DNA of 37,915 nt from Dipetalonema caudispina (taxonomy: Eukaryota > Nematoda > Chromadorea > Rhabditida > Onchocercidae): assembly GCA_013365325.1 (NCBI GenBank), contig JABVXV010000466.1, positions 1 through 37,915 of the forward strand. The letters run 5' to 3'. The position numbers and the translations under genes are program-made. This document shows, piece by piece, positions 13,090 through 25,437 of this stretch. Each line of letters opens with the position of its first letter. The first letter of the stretch is position 1. A model generated the notes under the pieces. The model was not told the DNA's origin. It made no database searches and saw nothing but the letters and a program-made list of their open reading frames with translations.

Positions 13090-13761
13090 TAGGTACCGGA
13101 AAAGACTGAAGATGCCAGAAAAAGGGGCTGGTATATTACTTTGCGTCAGGGGGAATTTAATGTCATATATCAAAATAGTGATATATCAAATAGTGATTTG
13201 AAAACATTGAAACAGCTGCAGAAAATATGATCAGAATAATTCAAAAAAAAAACAAGAGGGTGCACATACGTGACCTCTTATTTATTAGAAAATCTTGACA
13301 GACAGGATCCGAATAAGATATGTTTTTGTACAACTAAATAGCGTACATAAACTTACAAAGACCTCAAAAACTTCTAACTTCTAATATGAATAATTCATAG
13401 TACTGTAAATACAAAGTTATCAAGACGCTTTCAATAACTATTTTAAACAACGAACGGCAACTTAACAGAGGCCAATGATACTTCCTCTAGCCTAACTGTT
13501 CTTCATATCATCGATAATCTAAACTGTTCGACATTAGCCGGTAAACCCCTGTTCAGCTTAAAGGTACTGAAAATATATTTATTTTAGTCCTTTCCCCTTC
13601 CCATACTCCTCTCAAACTGGACTTCTTGAATGTTGGCTGTTATATTACTCTAAAAAAATATTAATTAAAATTATCTTGAGTCGTATCGCATTTGAGAGGA
13701 GACGCCTACTCAGAGGAATTTTTTGTAAAGACACAATTTCATAAGGCGACATGATTTATAT
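13090..13761. other. Convergent intergenic region with TMEM41B 3' UTR
   Basis: This lies between the plus-strand membrane exon and the stop of the minus-strand TMEM41B gene. An AATAAA on the minus strand (TTTATT at 13578-13583) sits about 180 bases after the TMEM41B stop and is the likely polyadenylation signal. Nothing else is recognised. Confidence 0.55.
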
Positions 13762-15947
13762 CTACGAGCTTTTTATGTTTTTCGTTAATCTATCAGAAAT
13801 TCCATTGTTCTTATTTAGCCGTTTATAGAAGATGGGTACCAAAGACAGAAGTGCAGTAAAAGCGACTACTAATGTGGCGCTCCATGACCAAGCTGCTCCC
13901 ATATGTGTTAACCTTTGAAGAGTTGCACCTGCTTGGATGTAAATACACGACGGTGGTGCTACGCCTGAAAGTCATAATATCACCGGAAAACATAGTTATG
14001 TACAGAGAAAATACAAAATAACAAGCAATCAGAAACCAAAGTATACAATAAAGTAAAGTTACAGATTATATAGTGATTTAAGAAACCACTCACCCAAAAA
14101 TGTTCCGAAAAAAAACGCTGATATTGGAACGTCAAATATAGGAGAGGCAAGATTTATGAGCCAATTCGGCAAAACTGGCGTTATTCGCAAAAAAATTATA
14201 AAATAAAAGAGACTATCAAAATCGGAAATCTGAAAAGAACAAGACTGAAATTAAAATAATAAAATGAAAATTTAACAACGCTTAAGATGACAATCTAACG
14301 TTCGTTTATGTAAGAACAATATTTGCAGAATTGCTTCAACGTGTTTCAGATCTGTCCGAATATCTCTTGGAAAAGCAGTTACTCTGAACAACAAACCAAC
14401 TGTCCTCTAAAAGATTTTTCTAAAAATTTCTTAAAATTAATCCAGTGTTTGCGCCTACTAATTCTTCTGCATATATAATCACTTACTACTTTTTCCTGCT
14501 AGTTTTCGGGACGAAGAAAGGTTAGTTGTAAAATACACAAAGTTTAACAGATCAAGACTTAAAAAGTAGTAGCTAAACCTCATTTTTCCATTTGCTTATT
14601 TTTTCTGGTGCAAATGCCATAATTCTTTCACGTCCAAACAGAAACGCAAAGAAATAACATATCTGCGCACCACAAGCCGAACACTAAAAGTTTTTTAATT
14701 TCAGTTATTTCTTTGGTGTTAATTGACCACCAGTACATAAGAAAATAAGTTATGCAAGCACCTAAACAGCAAAACGATTTGACAACAACCATGACTTACC
14801 GTACAAACTAAACATAGCGCAACTGGAAATGAAAATAAATATCCTGAAAGAACAGTGAGGAAAATTGAACCAGGAATAGCTAATGACTGTAACCTGAAAC
14901 ACACACACAAATAAGAAGTCAGAAAATGGAAAAAGAGATTACTCGAAACGCTTGACTACACTTATTATACTGGTGATACGATTATTGCATCGGTATTGGG
15001 GCTTCGTCAGAGAGATCTATGATGCCAAATGTGAAACTATTTCGGCTGAATTCCTGTTAGTAAGGATGTATATGATTGGTAACGAAGGCCCGCAACGAAA
15101 AAGCGAAATATCCAAGGTAAAGGATGATATCTTAAATTCGAAACAAATGGACAGTATTTTCTGTGACAAATTTTTGAAAATAAATCCGAACAATAGCATC
15201 CAAAAGAGTAAAGTAGACGAAGAAAGTCAGAACTAAACACTTGAAAACAACTAACAGTCTTGGTAGTAAGGAATAAATATGCCAAACAACGTGCAGTGCA
15301 GGGAAAAAGACTTAAGAACTTACATGATATACACAGTTGATATACCAAATAGGACAGTATAATAATGTTTGTCCTTGTACTTCGAAAGAACCAAACCTAG
15401 TCGTTTAGCTTGTGTTAGATCTTTTGGCAGTTTGAAATCAACTCTTTCATCGCTGAAATATGCTAGCATGTTAAACGGAAATGAAAAACGAATAAAAATG
15501 ATCCGGAAGTTAATCCGTAAGAAAAACTGCAAACAAAATTTGATTCTTTTGATGAATCCTATTTCGACAACCCTTCGCATACAATAAATCTGGTATTGTT
15601 GTCCGCGAACTCAGATGATGCTGATAAATAGTACACAGACGAAATTAGTTGAAGAAAATGAGACTTTTTTTTTTTCAAAATGCCAAATGTTGATTCCAAT
15701 ACAATATAATTTCCAGAGTCTAAATAATAAAGAAATGGTTCAAGTTAAAATATAACTGGTATACTCAACTTCCAGAAGGAATAAGCAATGTAGACATCAA
15801 ATATCATTGAGAAAATTAATAAAAAAAAATTGAAAAATGATCTGAAACTTACTCAGTAAGTTCTGGAAAGTTGATGTACAATGTAAATAAAATTAGGAAA
15901 ATGCCGAACAAGATACATACTGGAAACATAAACTTGTTGAAAGCCAT
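13762..15947 (-). CDS. TMEM41B: TMEM41B-type VTT/DedA-family ER membrane protein
   Basis: Six exons on the minus strand (15947-15853, 15452-15324, 14893-14800, 14683-14579, 14229-14094, 13964-13762) join in phase to 762 nt (253 aa). The start is the first in-frame ATG after a TTGTAG acceptor at 15972. Seen in sequence: an N-terminal membrane segment (about residues 5-24), then NFPEL, ERVDFKLP and LSKYKDKHYY. The VTT domain begins with LQSLAIPGSIFLTVLSGYLF (residues 76-95), followed by FLRITPVLPNWLIN (RITP at 156-159), FFGTFLGVAPPS (GVAPP at 187-191) and a last helix before a basic tail. The order and spacing match metazoan TMEM41B throughout. In other animals TMEM41B is an ER phospholipid scramblase needed for lipid mobilisation and autophagosome formation. 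It lies downstream of WDR46 on the same strand, so co-transcription is possible. Identity as TMEM41B rather than its paralogue TMEM41A rests on the SKYKD/AIPGSIFL pattern. Confidence 0.93.
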
Positions 15948-15978
15948 ACCACCAACAATATCTCGACTCCACTACAAC
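15948..15978 (-). promoter_or_regulatory. Predicted splice (possibly spliced-leader) acceptor for TMEM41B
   Basis: On the minus strand ATATGTTGTAG ends at 15972, leaving a 24-base leader before the ATG at 15947. The in-frame triplet at the AG is TAG, so the reading frame cannot extend upstream without splicing. This supports either SL trans-splicing of a downstream operon gene or a non-coding first exon. Confidence 0.4.
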
Positions 15979-16688
15979 ATATTAGTAATGTAATTAAAAA
16001 TTAAACATAAATCCTCCTCCCCCTCCCCTGAAATATAGTATACTTTTCACAACAAGAAGGACAATTCAAGATCACCACGACTTTCTGAAAAACCCAGCGT
16101 TGAAGACCGTTAGCACAAAGTAAAGATATGCTTCAATAACTGTACGATTCTTTCATGCTATTAGCCACTCGACTTATTACCACACAATTAACTGTCATCC
16201 GAACAAGCGGACAATACCCAAAATGTTCCCCACCCCTACAAATCTACTCAATACCTGAAAGAACAAGAAAAATTTCGACACTAAAATTCTTTCCTATTAA
16301 ACAGAACATCTCAGTCGATAGTGAAAAGCCGCATGGAACGTCAGCTGTATCTCCTTTAAAAACATACTAACTGAATTTTATTTGAAAAATAACACCGTAA
16401 CAGCAAACAACGCATAACTTCCTTCAATGTAACAAATACCACATGATTTTGCATTTATTTAAATACAAACATCTTAAAAATAAAAACCTATAACACGACC
16501 AAAAAGAGGGAAAAGTATCAAGAATTAAATTCCAAGCAAAACTTGAATTTCAAGTTTCGCTCGAGACCTGACTTTTGGAAACTGCAAATTAATTCCAGCT
16601 TTGATCTAAACACTATTTTAAGCTTACTAAAAAACAGAGATATATTTACGAAAAACATAAGAAAACCATAAATGGTAAGACATATATT
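15979..16688. other. Intercistronic region between WDR46 and TMEM41B
   Basis: About 0.7 kb with no convincing exon on either strand. A minus-strand AATAAA (TTTATT at 16454-16459) lies about 230 bases after the WDR46 stop and may end that mRNA. The remaining ~480 bases would be the intercistronic spacer if the two genes are co-transcribed, or the TMEM41B promoter if they are not. Confidence 0.5.
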
Positions 16689-19600
16689 TCAAACATCTTT
16701 TCTTCGAAACCTATCAAGCACTGTTTTTGGAGAATTCTCCGCCTTCACCTTTTCTTTCTCCAAAAATTCCTCTTCTAACTTCTTCCGCTCTTCGTTCATC
16801 GCAAATCTATGTTCGGATTGTACACCTTGTTTGATCTGCTCCTGTAAAAAGTGACAAATTCTCTAGCAACTATGCCAAGGATAGGCTCACTTTCCTTGAT
16901 AGGCATAAAAAATGTCAAGAGATGGTCAGCGGATTAGCTTCCAAATTTCTCTACCTTTCTCAGAGCACTGCCTCGTCCTTTTTTCTTATTCTTCGGTTTA
17001 AACTTCACTTCACGCGGTTTCGTATGGAGTAACAACTTTAACCGTTCATTCTCTTTCTCAAGCAAATCCGTATTCACTTGAGCGATTTCTGTAGTATCTA
17101 AAGTGATCAGTTCCGGCTGAATCTAAAAGAAAAATTGTTTCAGGACATCATAATTGACTCAACTCAGACTGTTTGTGTTTGCATTACTCAAATTACTAAA
17201 GCAACCAAGTACCTTATCTAAAAGCTGCTTTACTTCCCGCTCACGTCGCTGAGTTTTTGATTCATAAGGATTTGTCAGTAATGCATTGAAGTTTGGTTCT
17301 CCGCTACCTGCAAATGAAAAATGTATAAAGAATTTATTAATATAATTGGAAAATAGAGTATACTCTTTACAATGTTTTCTAAATTCTGTTTATTCAAGGT
17401 AGAAATAATTACCAGGCACAAGCAAACTAGTGAATCCATGTTGGTGTCCGACTCCAAGAACATCTTCATATGGGCAAAACTGCAGACTGGAAACTGTTCC
17501 AGTACACTGATGTGACATATAAGGTGCAGTGGCTGTGCCCAAATGCGCATCATTTAAAATCTGTGAAAAAATTAGATTTTAAAAACAACGAAATGGAGGA
17601 GTAATGTTTATCTTTATTTCACAATCAGTTAAATTTGAAGTCTTCAAATATATAAAATTGGAAAATTACCTGAATTTGATTCCCAATGTTGCAAGCAATT
17701 GCATAACGTTGGCTGAAAGATACTTCGGCCAACCCAAATGGCAACGTATAAGCATATAACTGTTTATAATTACGTACATCCCATATCCTATAAGTGGAGG
17801 TTTTCAAGCATCAGATTATAATTTTTGATGAAACCAAATTTTGAAAATTCGAATTCACCAAAAACTCACAACACCAAAACTCAGGGGAAAACAAAATTAC
17901 CTAAGTTTCTGATCAAGACCAGTAGTAGCCATATAATTATTTTCCACAGCTATGCCTCGTACCGAACATGGATGGGCGAGCATTTTTATCAACGGTTCTC
18001 TAACATTCGGAGACCACAACTGCACTGTTCCTGAATATAGCAAACATTATGATTGAAATTACCAATGACAATTAGTTTATTAGGTGCGATGTGGCATGTA
18101 CCAGTTTCCTTTTCAACATAAAAAGTTATAAAGTCAATTTATATGTGACGCCAACCATTTCCATGCCCGGTATGAATGATAGCATTGTTTGGATTCTGGG
18201 TCATTACATCCAGAGGTCCCTGTTTTGTTGGAAAGGACTGCACCATTTTGCCCATCGAAACATCCAAATAATGTAGAAATGATGTAGTGCTCTGCAAATA
18301 TTAACTACATATATGCATCGTGCATCTACGCGCCATCACTTAGTATTTCTCGTTAGCAACAAATAATCTTTTGGAACATAATTCTTAAGATATGTTTTTG
18401 ATTTTTTATCACATATGCGGTAACGAGGTCCTTACAGTTATGGTTTATTGCTTAATTTCAATGATAAAATTTCCAAATGACTTATAAAGCATTTTAGCTT
18501 ACTCCAGCAACAAGAAGAAAATGCCTCGGAAGAAATTCCAAGCGCTTGATATCATGCAAATCTTTCAAACAATGCAACTCTACGCCCATGTTATCATAAA
18601 TATGTGTCCATCTCTTTTGAGCAACCGCAAACATTGTTTCAACATGTAACCATCTGAAACCAAATTTTAAATCTTGTTTGCTAGAAATATCAACCACACC
18701 ACCATTCAGAACATACTTGTTTCTTGAATTTGGGGAAACTTCTGGCATATGAAGAATTTCGAAAGTCCCCACAGTCTAATTGTTTTCGTTCGTTTCATGC
18801 GTCTAATTTTTTTTGATATTCCATACTTCTAACGTATACCCCAGAATTGCTTACTTAGCATCTCGGATGCCCTCCATGACATTCAATTCACAACGGAGTG
18901 TTTTAGTTAGCCAATCAAAGGCGGCAACATGTCCACGTTTACCAGCAATTAACAAATGACGACCATTACGTATGTAATTCGCACGATATGGACCAAAACG
19001 TTCCAACCGCAAATCAAAATGCTGCAAATGAATAACTAATTCTAGGATACGTTAATTTTGCAGAATCCCTCAGTTCCAACACTGAAAAATTTCGGAAAAA
19101 AGCCGACTGAATAAAGATCTAATTTTTCTTCAGAAAAAGCAAAAACGAATATGAATAATAAATTTACCTTGCTAGCACTTGCAAGATCCACAGCATTGCA
19201 TATATCTCTTTGCTTAATCGTGTAAGTAAGTTCTCCTTCATCTCCAGCCAGAAAACTGCAAAGGAAAGTCGTGAATAGTTGACTATAATCATTAAGGAAG
19301 ATCAAAGCGTGCAAATCAAATGTAAATTTAAAAGGCAAAATCAGTTACCCTTCATGTTCATTGTTGAGAATCTCTGCTCGTGCGACTTCCCTGGTCCTTT
19401 CCAGGAATCTTTTCCTTTTGGTTTCAAGCTTTGCTCTATGAAAACCAGTCTTCACATTTTCCTGCAAGTTGATCGAACCTATTAGATACAACCCTAATAT
19501 AAGTACATACATTAAGATCGTATGAAAGTTTAACAGAACTAGGTACCATTCAGAACTTCATAAGTAAACATAACTTTTCGGAGGGATTCAAGTTAAATCT

Positions 19601-20066
19601 CTTATATTCCTGAAATAAGGGGGAAAGAAGTGCTCATGGCACAGAACTAATGTCTGATAATCAAAAATCTCAACAATCGTTCGTGACAAAGACAATTACC
19701 GGATTAATATTTGCAGCACCAGTATCATGTCTTTCCAAAGCGTTTTGCGGTATGAAAAACTCACGATCACCATTGGGCTTTTTCTGGTCTTTCTCATATA
19801 CGAAATTTTCTTTTCTAAAAAAAATCTCTGCAAACGACTAAATTTTCCAGATTCTTTTAAGATTCTTAAAATTAACACATTTCTGAGTGATCCAAAATAC
19901 CATACTAAATGTATCAATTTAGATGCAAAAATCAATAAATAAAGAATAAAAACGTAAGAAATTCTAACTTTACATAAGGCCGTTTTTTAGCTTTTGTCAA
20001 ACTAACAAATGTGCTTTTTGTAACTGAAAGGTCGACAACATCAGTTTTCATCTCATCTTTTACCAT
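16689..20066 (-). CDS. WDR46: WDR46/UTP7, WD40 protein of the small-subunit processome
   Basis: Thirteen minus-strand exons (20066-19969, 19814-19700, 19461-19349, 19255-19168, 19021-18855, 18653-18503, 18291-18156, 18030-17901, 17787-17670, 17560-17413, 17307-17213, 17122-16955, 16841-16689) join in phase to 1680 nt (559 aa, close to human WDR46). Seen in sequence: an Arg/Glu-rich helix, [15 protein letters not shown], then [16 protein letters not shown] (from 139), [68 protein letters not shown] and [15 protein letters not shown], ending in a Lys/Glu-rich tail with LDRFRRKD. These match WDR46/Utp7 across the propeller and the BING4 C-terminal domain. In yeast and animals the protein acts in the nucleolus in early 18S rRNA processing. 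The exon 1 donor is the least certain junction: phase requires the GTTAGA at 19968 rather than the GTAAAG five bases earlier. The gene diverges from the LARP7-like gene. Confidence 0.95.
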
Positions 20067-20504
20067 CTTTTTTTGAGACAATCTGTAATACAAGCATTTA
20101 TATCTACCAAACTAATTCAATCACTGAAACCCTCATTTAATGCATCCCATCGTACATCAATCTCCTTGCGTCACGTCACATAATGCATGCATTATTGAGC
20201 CGAAATGAAATTTTTTGTCGCGTCGTATATTCAAATTTACAGTATTATTAAGTTAGCTTCTTAGTTTTGTCATTCTATATCAATCAATTTAGGTAGGAAT
20301 GGTTAACTTGTCGTTTCTATATAATTCTAAAAGGGAAATTTAAACGTATGAGGGAGCTTTGTGGAAGTAATAACTATATCATTTAATTAAATAGTTGCTT
20401 AATTTAACTTTTGATATGATATGCATTGAATAAATAAGTGAAGTTTGTTTGCTCTTATTTTCTTTTACTAAAACATTTTTGTTTTGATTATTAAGGTGGT
20501 CGGA
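20067..20504. promoter_or_regulatory. Divergent promoter region between WDR46 and the LARP7-like gene
   Basis: The two start codons are separated by 438 bp and transcribed outward. On the WDR46 side a TATTACAG acceptor ends at 20083, 16 bases before the ATG, consistent with trans-splicing. On the other side a weak TATTAAG precedes the ATG at 20505 by 12 bases. Inside are an ACGT-core element TCACGTCA (20171-20178, CRE/ATF6/XBP1-like in reverse) and a perfect 16-bp palindrome ATAATGCATGCATTAT (20180-20195). A shared bidirectional promoter is the simplest reading. The factor assignments are inference. Confidence 0.5.
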
Positions 20505-23500
20505 ATGGAGTGCGATGTTGACGAGAAATTTAACGACGATGACAATTTAGGACATTCGAATAGTAAAACTGCTATTAATCCGAAAAATGTTTCGTCAAAG
20601 AACAATTGCAATAGAAAACGAAGACGTAAGCGACCGCGAACCAAAGCTCTTCGACAAACAATCAGAGAAAAGGTAAGTTCCTTTTACTTGCTTTTTTCTT
20701 CCAAAAGGAAGTGTGGGAACTTCTTAATTGGTTCAGCATTATCATGCATGGCACACGTTGTTACAGTCACACATCTTAAACGTTTGGTCATCTAAACTGT
20801 CTTAGAAAGAAGTATTAGTGATCTATGATATAAATGTTTAGATGGTTTCATCCACTTGCCCACAATTTCAGTATTCAAGTACTTGGAAAGACTCATGTTA
20901 GGACGGGTTGTTTATAATCAGTAATACGACAAATTAAATTTTACGAGATAGTAAGTTTTGCTTGACCTTTATATGTAGCTGATTTACAGATTGAAATAGC
21001 ATTATGTACGAGTGACTCGCCAATTCAAGATATCTTAGAAACAGATATGGACTGTGTAGTAAGTGCGCCGCTGTCATCGATAATAAAGTTGTTGAAGTTA
21101 GATACAGATGAATATCGAAGATTAAGTTGCAAAGCGCTCATCAGCATTGGAAATTTGTCGAAATTTTTTTCTATCGTTGGTGATTCAACAGACACTCTTC
21201 AGCTTGTACTCAAAAGCAATGATTTAGATCACAGTTCTACCGTCGTTTACGTTGTAAGTTTATTTTTTGGTCAGATTGAGTTGGAGTTCGAAAGAATTAT
21301 AACTTATTAGTAATAACTGTCAGACTTCGATGTTGCTTTCAACATAAAGCTTTATTTAGCATTTTTGATGTTAGAATATAAGGGGATGATTTACACAAAA
21401 GGGAAATGATTTCTATTCCAGACCACATCAGGGATTCAAGTATTGTAACAAAATTTTTTCAGGACAATCTACCCCATGGCTGCAAAGTGGATTCACTGGA
21501 AAAATGGGCATCAACATTTGGAACTGTTGTATATGTGCATCCCATTATGGAGAGGAAAATAAATCCGAACAAGGTTACTGGCACAAGTGATGTATCTACA
21601 TCAACTGAAGTATCCACATCTGTTGCATGCGTCAGCAGATTTTTTCAAAGTGCTTTCATCAAATTTGTGGATGAGCAGTCACCAGTGGAGTTTATTAAAG
21701 TATCGTTTTTGTTATCTTGTAATCTAATGATAGTAATAATAATATCATAGTTGGTAGTAAATGTCCCCAGAAATTAGACACTATCTGGAGATTTTTTTGT
21801 TACGATTTAGTTATTCAAAATAGATCAAGTTTGTGGCGTTACTTGGCAAATTATTTGTAGTTTCATCAGTTGTTACGGAAGAAAGCTGCTAGCAGGCGAC
21901 GCAAAAAGCTAAAGTTAGAGCGAAAAAAAGCAATGAAAAGATCAGCGAATTCTATTTCAAGGATTAGGAACAAGAAGAAGCTGCAGAAAAAGAGACATAA
22001 GCCAAATAAAAAACCCGAAAGCAGTGCTGAAAGAGAGAAGGTCAAAAATGGCGAAGGTGAGATTTCTGGAGATTTGGAAACTGTGAAATTCGGCTCAGTC
22101 AGTTAGAATTTAATTAAGTATTGTTCTAAAATGAATTTCAAGACTCAGAATGGACTCAAAAGGGCAGAGAAAAGTGACAGTGCTTCTTTCGTTTTACAAA
22201 TGTCCATTACTTACCAAATTACCTTTTTCTCTCCAACTTACTGAGCTTTAAGATGGTTCAAAGTAGTTATTGGAAGTTAATTCAGTTTGTACGTATCGTT
22301 CAACAAATATATACGATAAGAAAGTCTTGAGTTCAGAGGTAATGGAAACCGGAGTCACCGATGCTGAAAAGCCAGTAGTGGACGTAAATAATTCTAGCGA
22401 TGTTGTAAGAGGTGAGGGTGGAAATTACAGTAGATGGAGGAAACGAAAAAGGCGATCAAGTCGTGGAGTGGATGACATACTGTTTAAAAAGTCCAAAACG
22501 ACTACTGATGAAGGTAATAATGCTGATTCATTTGTAAAAATATCTGCAATGCATATATGGCTTTGAATATTTTTTTTTTCCACTTAAATTACAGCAGTAT
22601 TTTCTAAAATTTTGAAAGTTGATCTTCAGTACAGTTAAAAAAGGAACATTTTGACATAAAGTGTTCTGAGAAAAAGGTTTATCGTGCTACTGATCTGACA
22701 GTTGTTTGAACGGAAACTCCTAACTGCATTTAAATACATCAGTGTCGTAGGAATAAAGGATATTGGCATTGCAGGAAAGGAAGTTGAAACCGATGATGCT
22801 AAACTAAATGGATTTGAAAGTGCTGACCCTAGAAAAGCTTCTGAAAACATTGGTGTAGCTGAAGGGAATCATGAAATTAAGGACGTTAAACTGAAAGTTG
22901 GTGATGGATTTACAGCTGTCAAGAATATACCACAGATTACAGTTCTAGTTACTGGCGAATCATCGAAGAAAACGTTCAGAGATGTTGGGACCGATGTCCC
23001 CGAAGAGTTTTTATTAAACGAAGTTGGTGGTGCTGCGAAAAAGTGCGTATCCAAAAGTTCATTTTTAGATGAAGTCATTTAATTGGCAGTTTTTGTTTTT
23101 GAATTCAATGTTGTTGCAACATATTTATTCCAGACGAAAACGTGTGCATCGACAAAAGCGACGCGATGATAAGCCAAAAAATTGCAACCCGCATCCGAGA
23201 AAATATTTTCATGATATACAAGCATATTCATTGTAAGAGATTTTTCTTCCAAACTATCCGCTCTTCCTCCTTTTTCTTTCCATCAATATTCTGACTTAAA
23301 ATTCTAATTTCAAGTGTATTCAACACTTACATTTCCTTACTTTTCCTTTTTATTTCCGTTTGTTTGCAACTGAGATTTTGTTTTCATATACCACTTTTTT
23401 TTTTCAGGAAAACATTTCAGAAACTCCGTGCAAGATATCTGGAATTACAAAAACAACAAATGGTTCAATTGAAAGCCAATTTGAAGAAAAGGGGTGTGTC

Positions 23501-23770
23501 AAGTAAACTGTCGGGTTTGACCAAAAAGGAATGGAAAAAGAAACGTGGACGCAGTCGAGTAAATTTTTTTCGTTGTATTTTCCGCTGTGTTTTTACTTTT
23601 CGATCAAAGAATTTTAGCTTGACACTCTTTTTTAAGTTGGATTTAATTACTTTCGAAGAACTGTTGTTTATTTGCAGCTTATGATGCGCGCCGCAAAATT
23701 ATATGAAGAATATGAAGATCTCTCCCATCTAATCCCAGAAGAAGATAAGCTTGCAGATGTCCAAATTTAA
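20505..23770 (+). CDS. LARP7-like La-related RNA-binding protein (degenerate La motif, no xRRM2)
   Basis: Nine exons (20505-20672, 20990-21253, 21463-21699, 21870-22056, 22286-22513, 22775-23042, 23134-23232, 23408-23558, 23678-23770) join in phase to 1695 nt (564 aa, close to human LARP7). A basic N-terminal region (residues 40-52) precedes a La-module-like segment (about 57-130) in which APLSSIIKLLKLDTDEYRRL aligns with the second half of La motifs. The RRM follows, with RNP2 VVYVDNLP (141-148) and RNP1-like SAFIKFVD (207-214). Then come a long Lys/Arg-rich region, an acidic/Ser linker, and QKLRARYLELQKQQMVQLK, which resembles the Leu/Lys motif found before the C-terminal xRRM in LARP7. The protein stops about 70 residues later without an xRRM. 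LARP7 relatives bind the 3' end of 7SK, U6 or telomerase RNA. The aromatic FWFGDxNL-type signature is absent here, so RNA recognition may differ. An alternative is another lysine-rich RRM protein. The exon 5 acceptor (TTCAG at 22285) was chosen to keep phase. Confidence 0.7.
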
Positions 23771-25437
23771 GTTTCAAGGGTTCGCTAAAAATTTTTCTTC
23801 TATCACTAGTCATTTTGTTTGTTTTGAAGTTATTCCTTATGTTTTCTCTTTGTTTCTTTCATTTTATAATTTAAGGGATGACTGGTTATATGTTTTTAGA
23901 AGTGTCCGAACTTTTCGAGTCTTAGAATGTTGAATGACCATGACTTCAAATATTTTTGGGACATTTGGGAAGAGTATGGATTTGTTGCTGTTATCGCGGG
24001 ATGGATGGATTGTGCATTTTAATCATGTAAATGATCTTGGTTCTGTAAAATAATTCTTAATCCATAATCCCTGCTATTTTCTAGTTGCGAAAGGCATCAT
24101 ATTTTTTTAATTTTAAAATGCGTCCCGACTTTAAAATTGTGCTTATAATGGTTGCAGTCATAATAATTAGGTGAGAATCCGTAATTTATCCGGTTCTATA
24201 CGGCGATGAACATTCTCATGATGCTAAATAAAACTGATTTTGTGCAGTACTGTTGAGGTTGGATTATACTAATTTTTACTTCAGAAAAGACCTAAGCAAG
24301 TAATGTGCATGTAATGCACTAAATTTTTATACAAAAAATATTGATGAATACAGAAATAAAAATGCCTAGAAACGATAGAACACAATAACATCGCTTAGAA
24401 ACACTGCAACTTTTACGACTGCACAACAAACCATAAAGATTTACGTAAATAGTGGCTTTGGTGAACTTTTTTTCGAGATCTCAGATTATTAAACTTGAGC
24501 TTATAAGCATGAATGCTAAACATAAAATACATTAATCCCCTTTTTGTACAAGCTTTCTCTTCTCGAATTTATTGGAGATTTCAGGAATCTGAATAAAAAA
24601 ATGAAATTAGATATTGTTTTACATGGCAATTCATGTAGATGAGGCAGTATAATGTACAAAGTTGTAGAGGGAGCTATGGAGTTCATAAATATATGAGATC
24701 TATATAGCAGTTGATTGGAACGGAAATGACCGCAAGCTTGAAGTTAAACATCTGGTAATTTCATTTTGAACAGTGAGTTTTTAGGTCCGACATTATTGAC
24801 AAGAGTTTGTCATCGTTTTCAATTGAAATTCCGGTAGAATTACTCAAATCATGGTTAAGTTTGCGGTCATCACGGTACAACAGGAAAAGTACACGGATAA
24901 ATGTACTATGTCCAGTTTTGATGTGTTTTTTCTTAACTTTTTGATTAAATTTTTCATTATTAGAAGGAATATCTGGAAGTTTGATGTAAGCTTTCCTCCT
25001 TGCTCTTGTTTTTGTTGAATTCTATAATCAGATCATTACCCGTCTGTATAAACGACATCTCCTCTTCCCTCGATGATTTCTTTCAATAAATTTTCAACAA
25101 AATTTACGAATGACTCGAAATTTTTCAGATTGTTGGATCATGAAATTTTCAGAAAGTAACGTATAAATGCATTTCAACAAATGTAAAGAGATAAAAGTAA
25201 ACTGGCACAACCGTCCTTATGTTATACCGTAATGAAATTCCTGAGCAAGGAATGAAATACAAGAATAGATGTACAGATAAACAGGAATTTTTCTTCTTGG
25301 TGTTATTTGTTTCACAATGCTATTAAAATTGAGCGATATGTTTGTGCTTTGGATACGGTTGCTAATAACATGGAACATGCCGGTCGCAAACTTTCGGCAA
25401 TCTTTGGGAAAGAAACCGTAAATTCTCGTGATTTACT
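23771..25437. other. Intergenic region with LARP7-like 3' UTR and calmodulin-like 3' flank
   Basis: The two genes converge here. An AATAAA at 24227-24232, about 460 bases past the LARP7-like stop, is a likely polyadenylation signal. I see no convincing exon to about 25300. From 25307 a plus-strand open frame runs antisense into the 3' end of the calmodulin-like gene (see findings). Confidence 0.5.

Noticed and set aside
15017..15348. Open frames on both strands between TMEM41B exons
   Set aside because: Part of this is the intron between exons 2 and 3. The TMEM41B exons join in phase and match the family without it.
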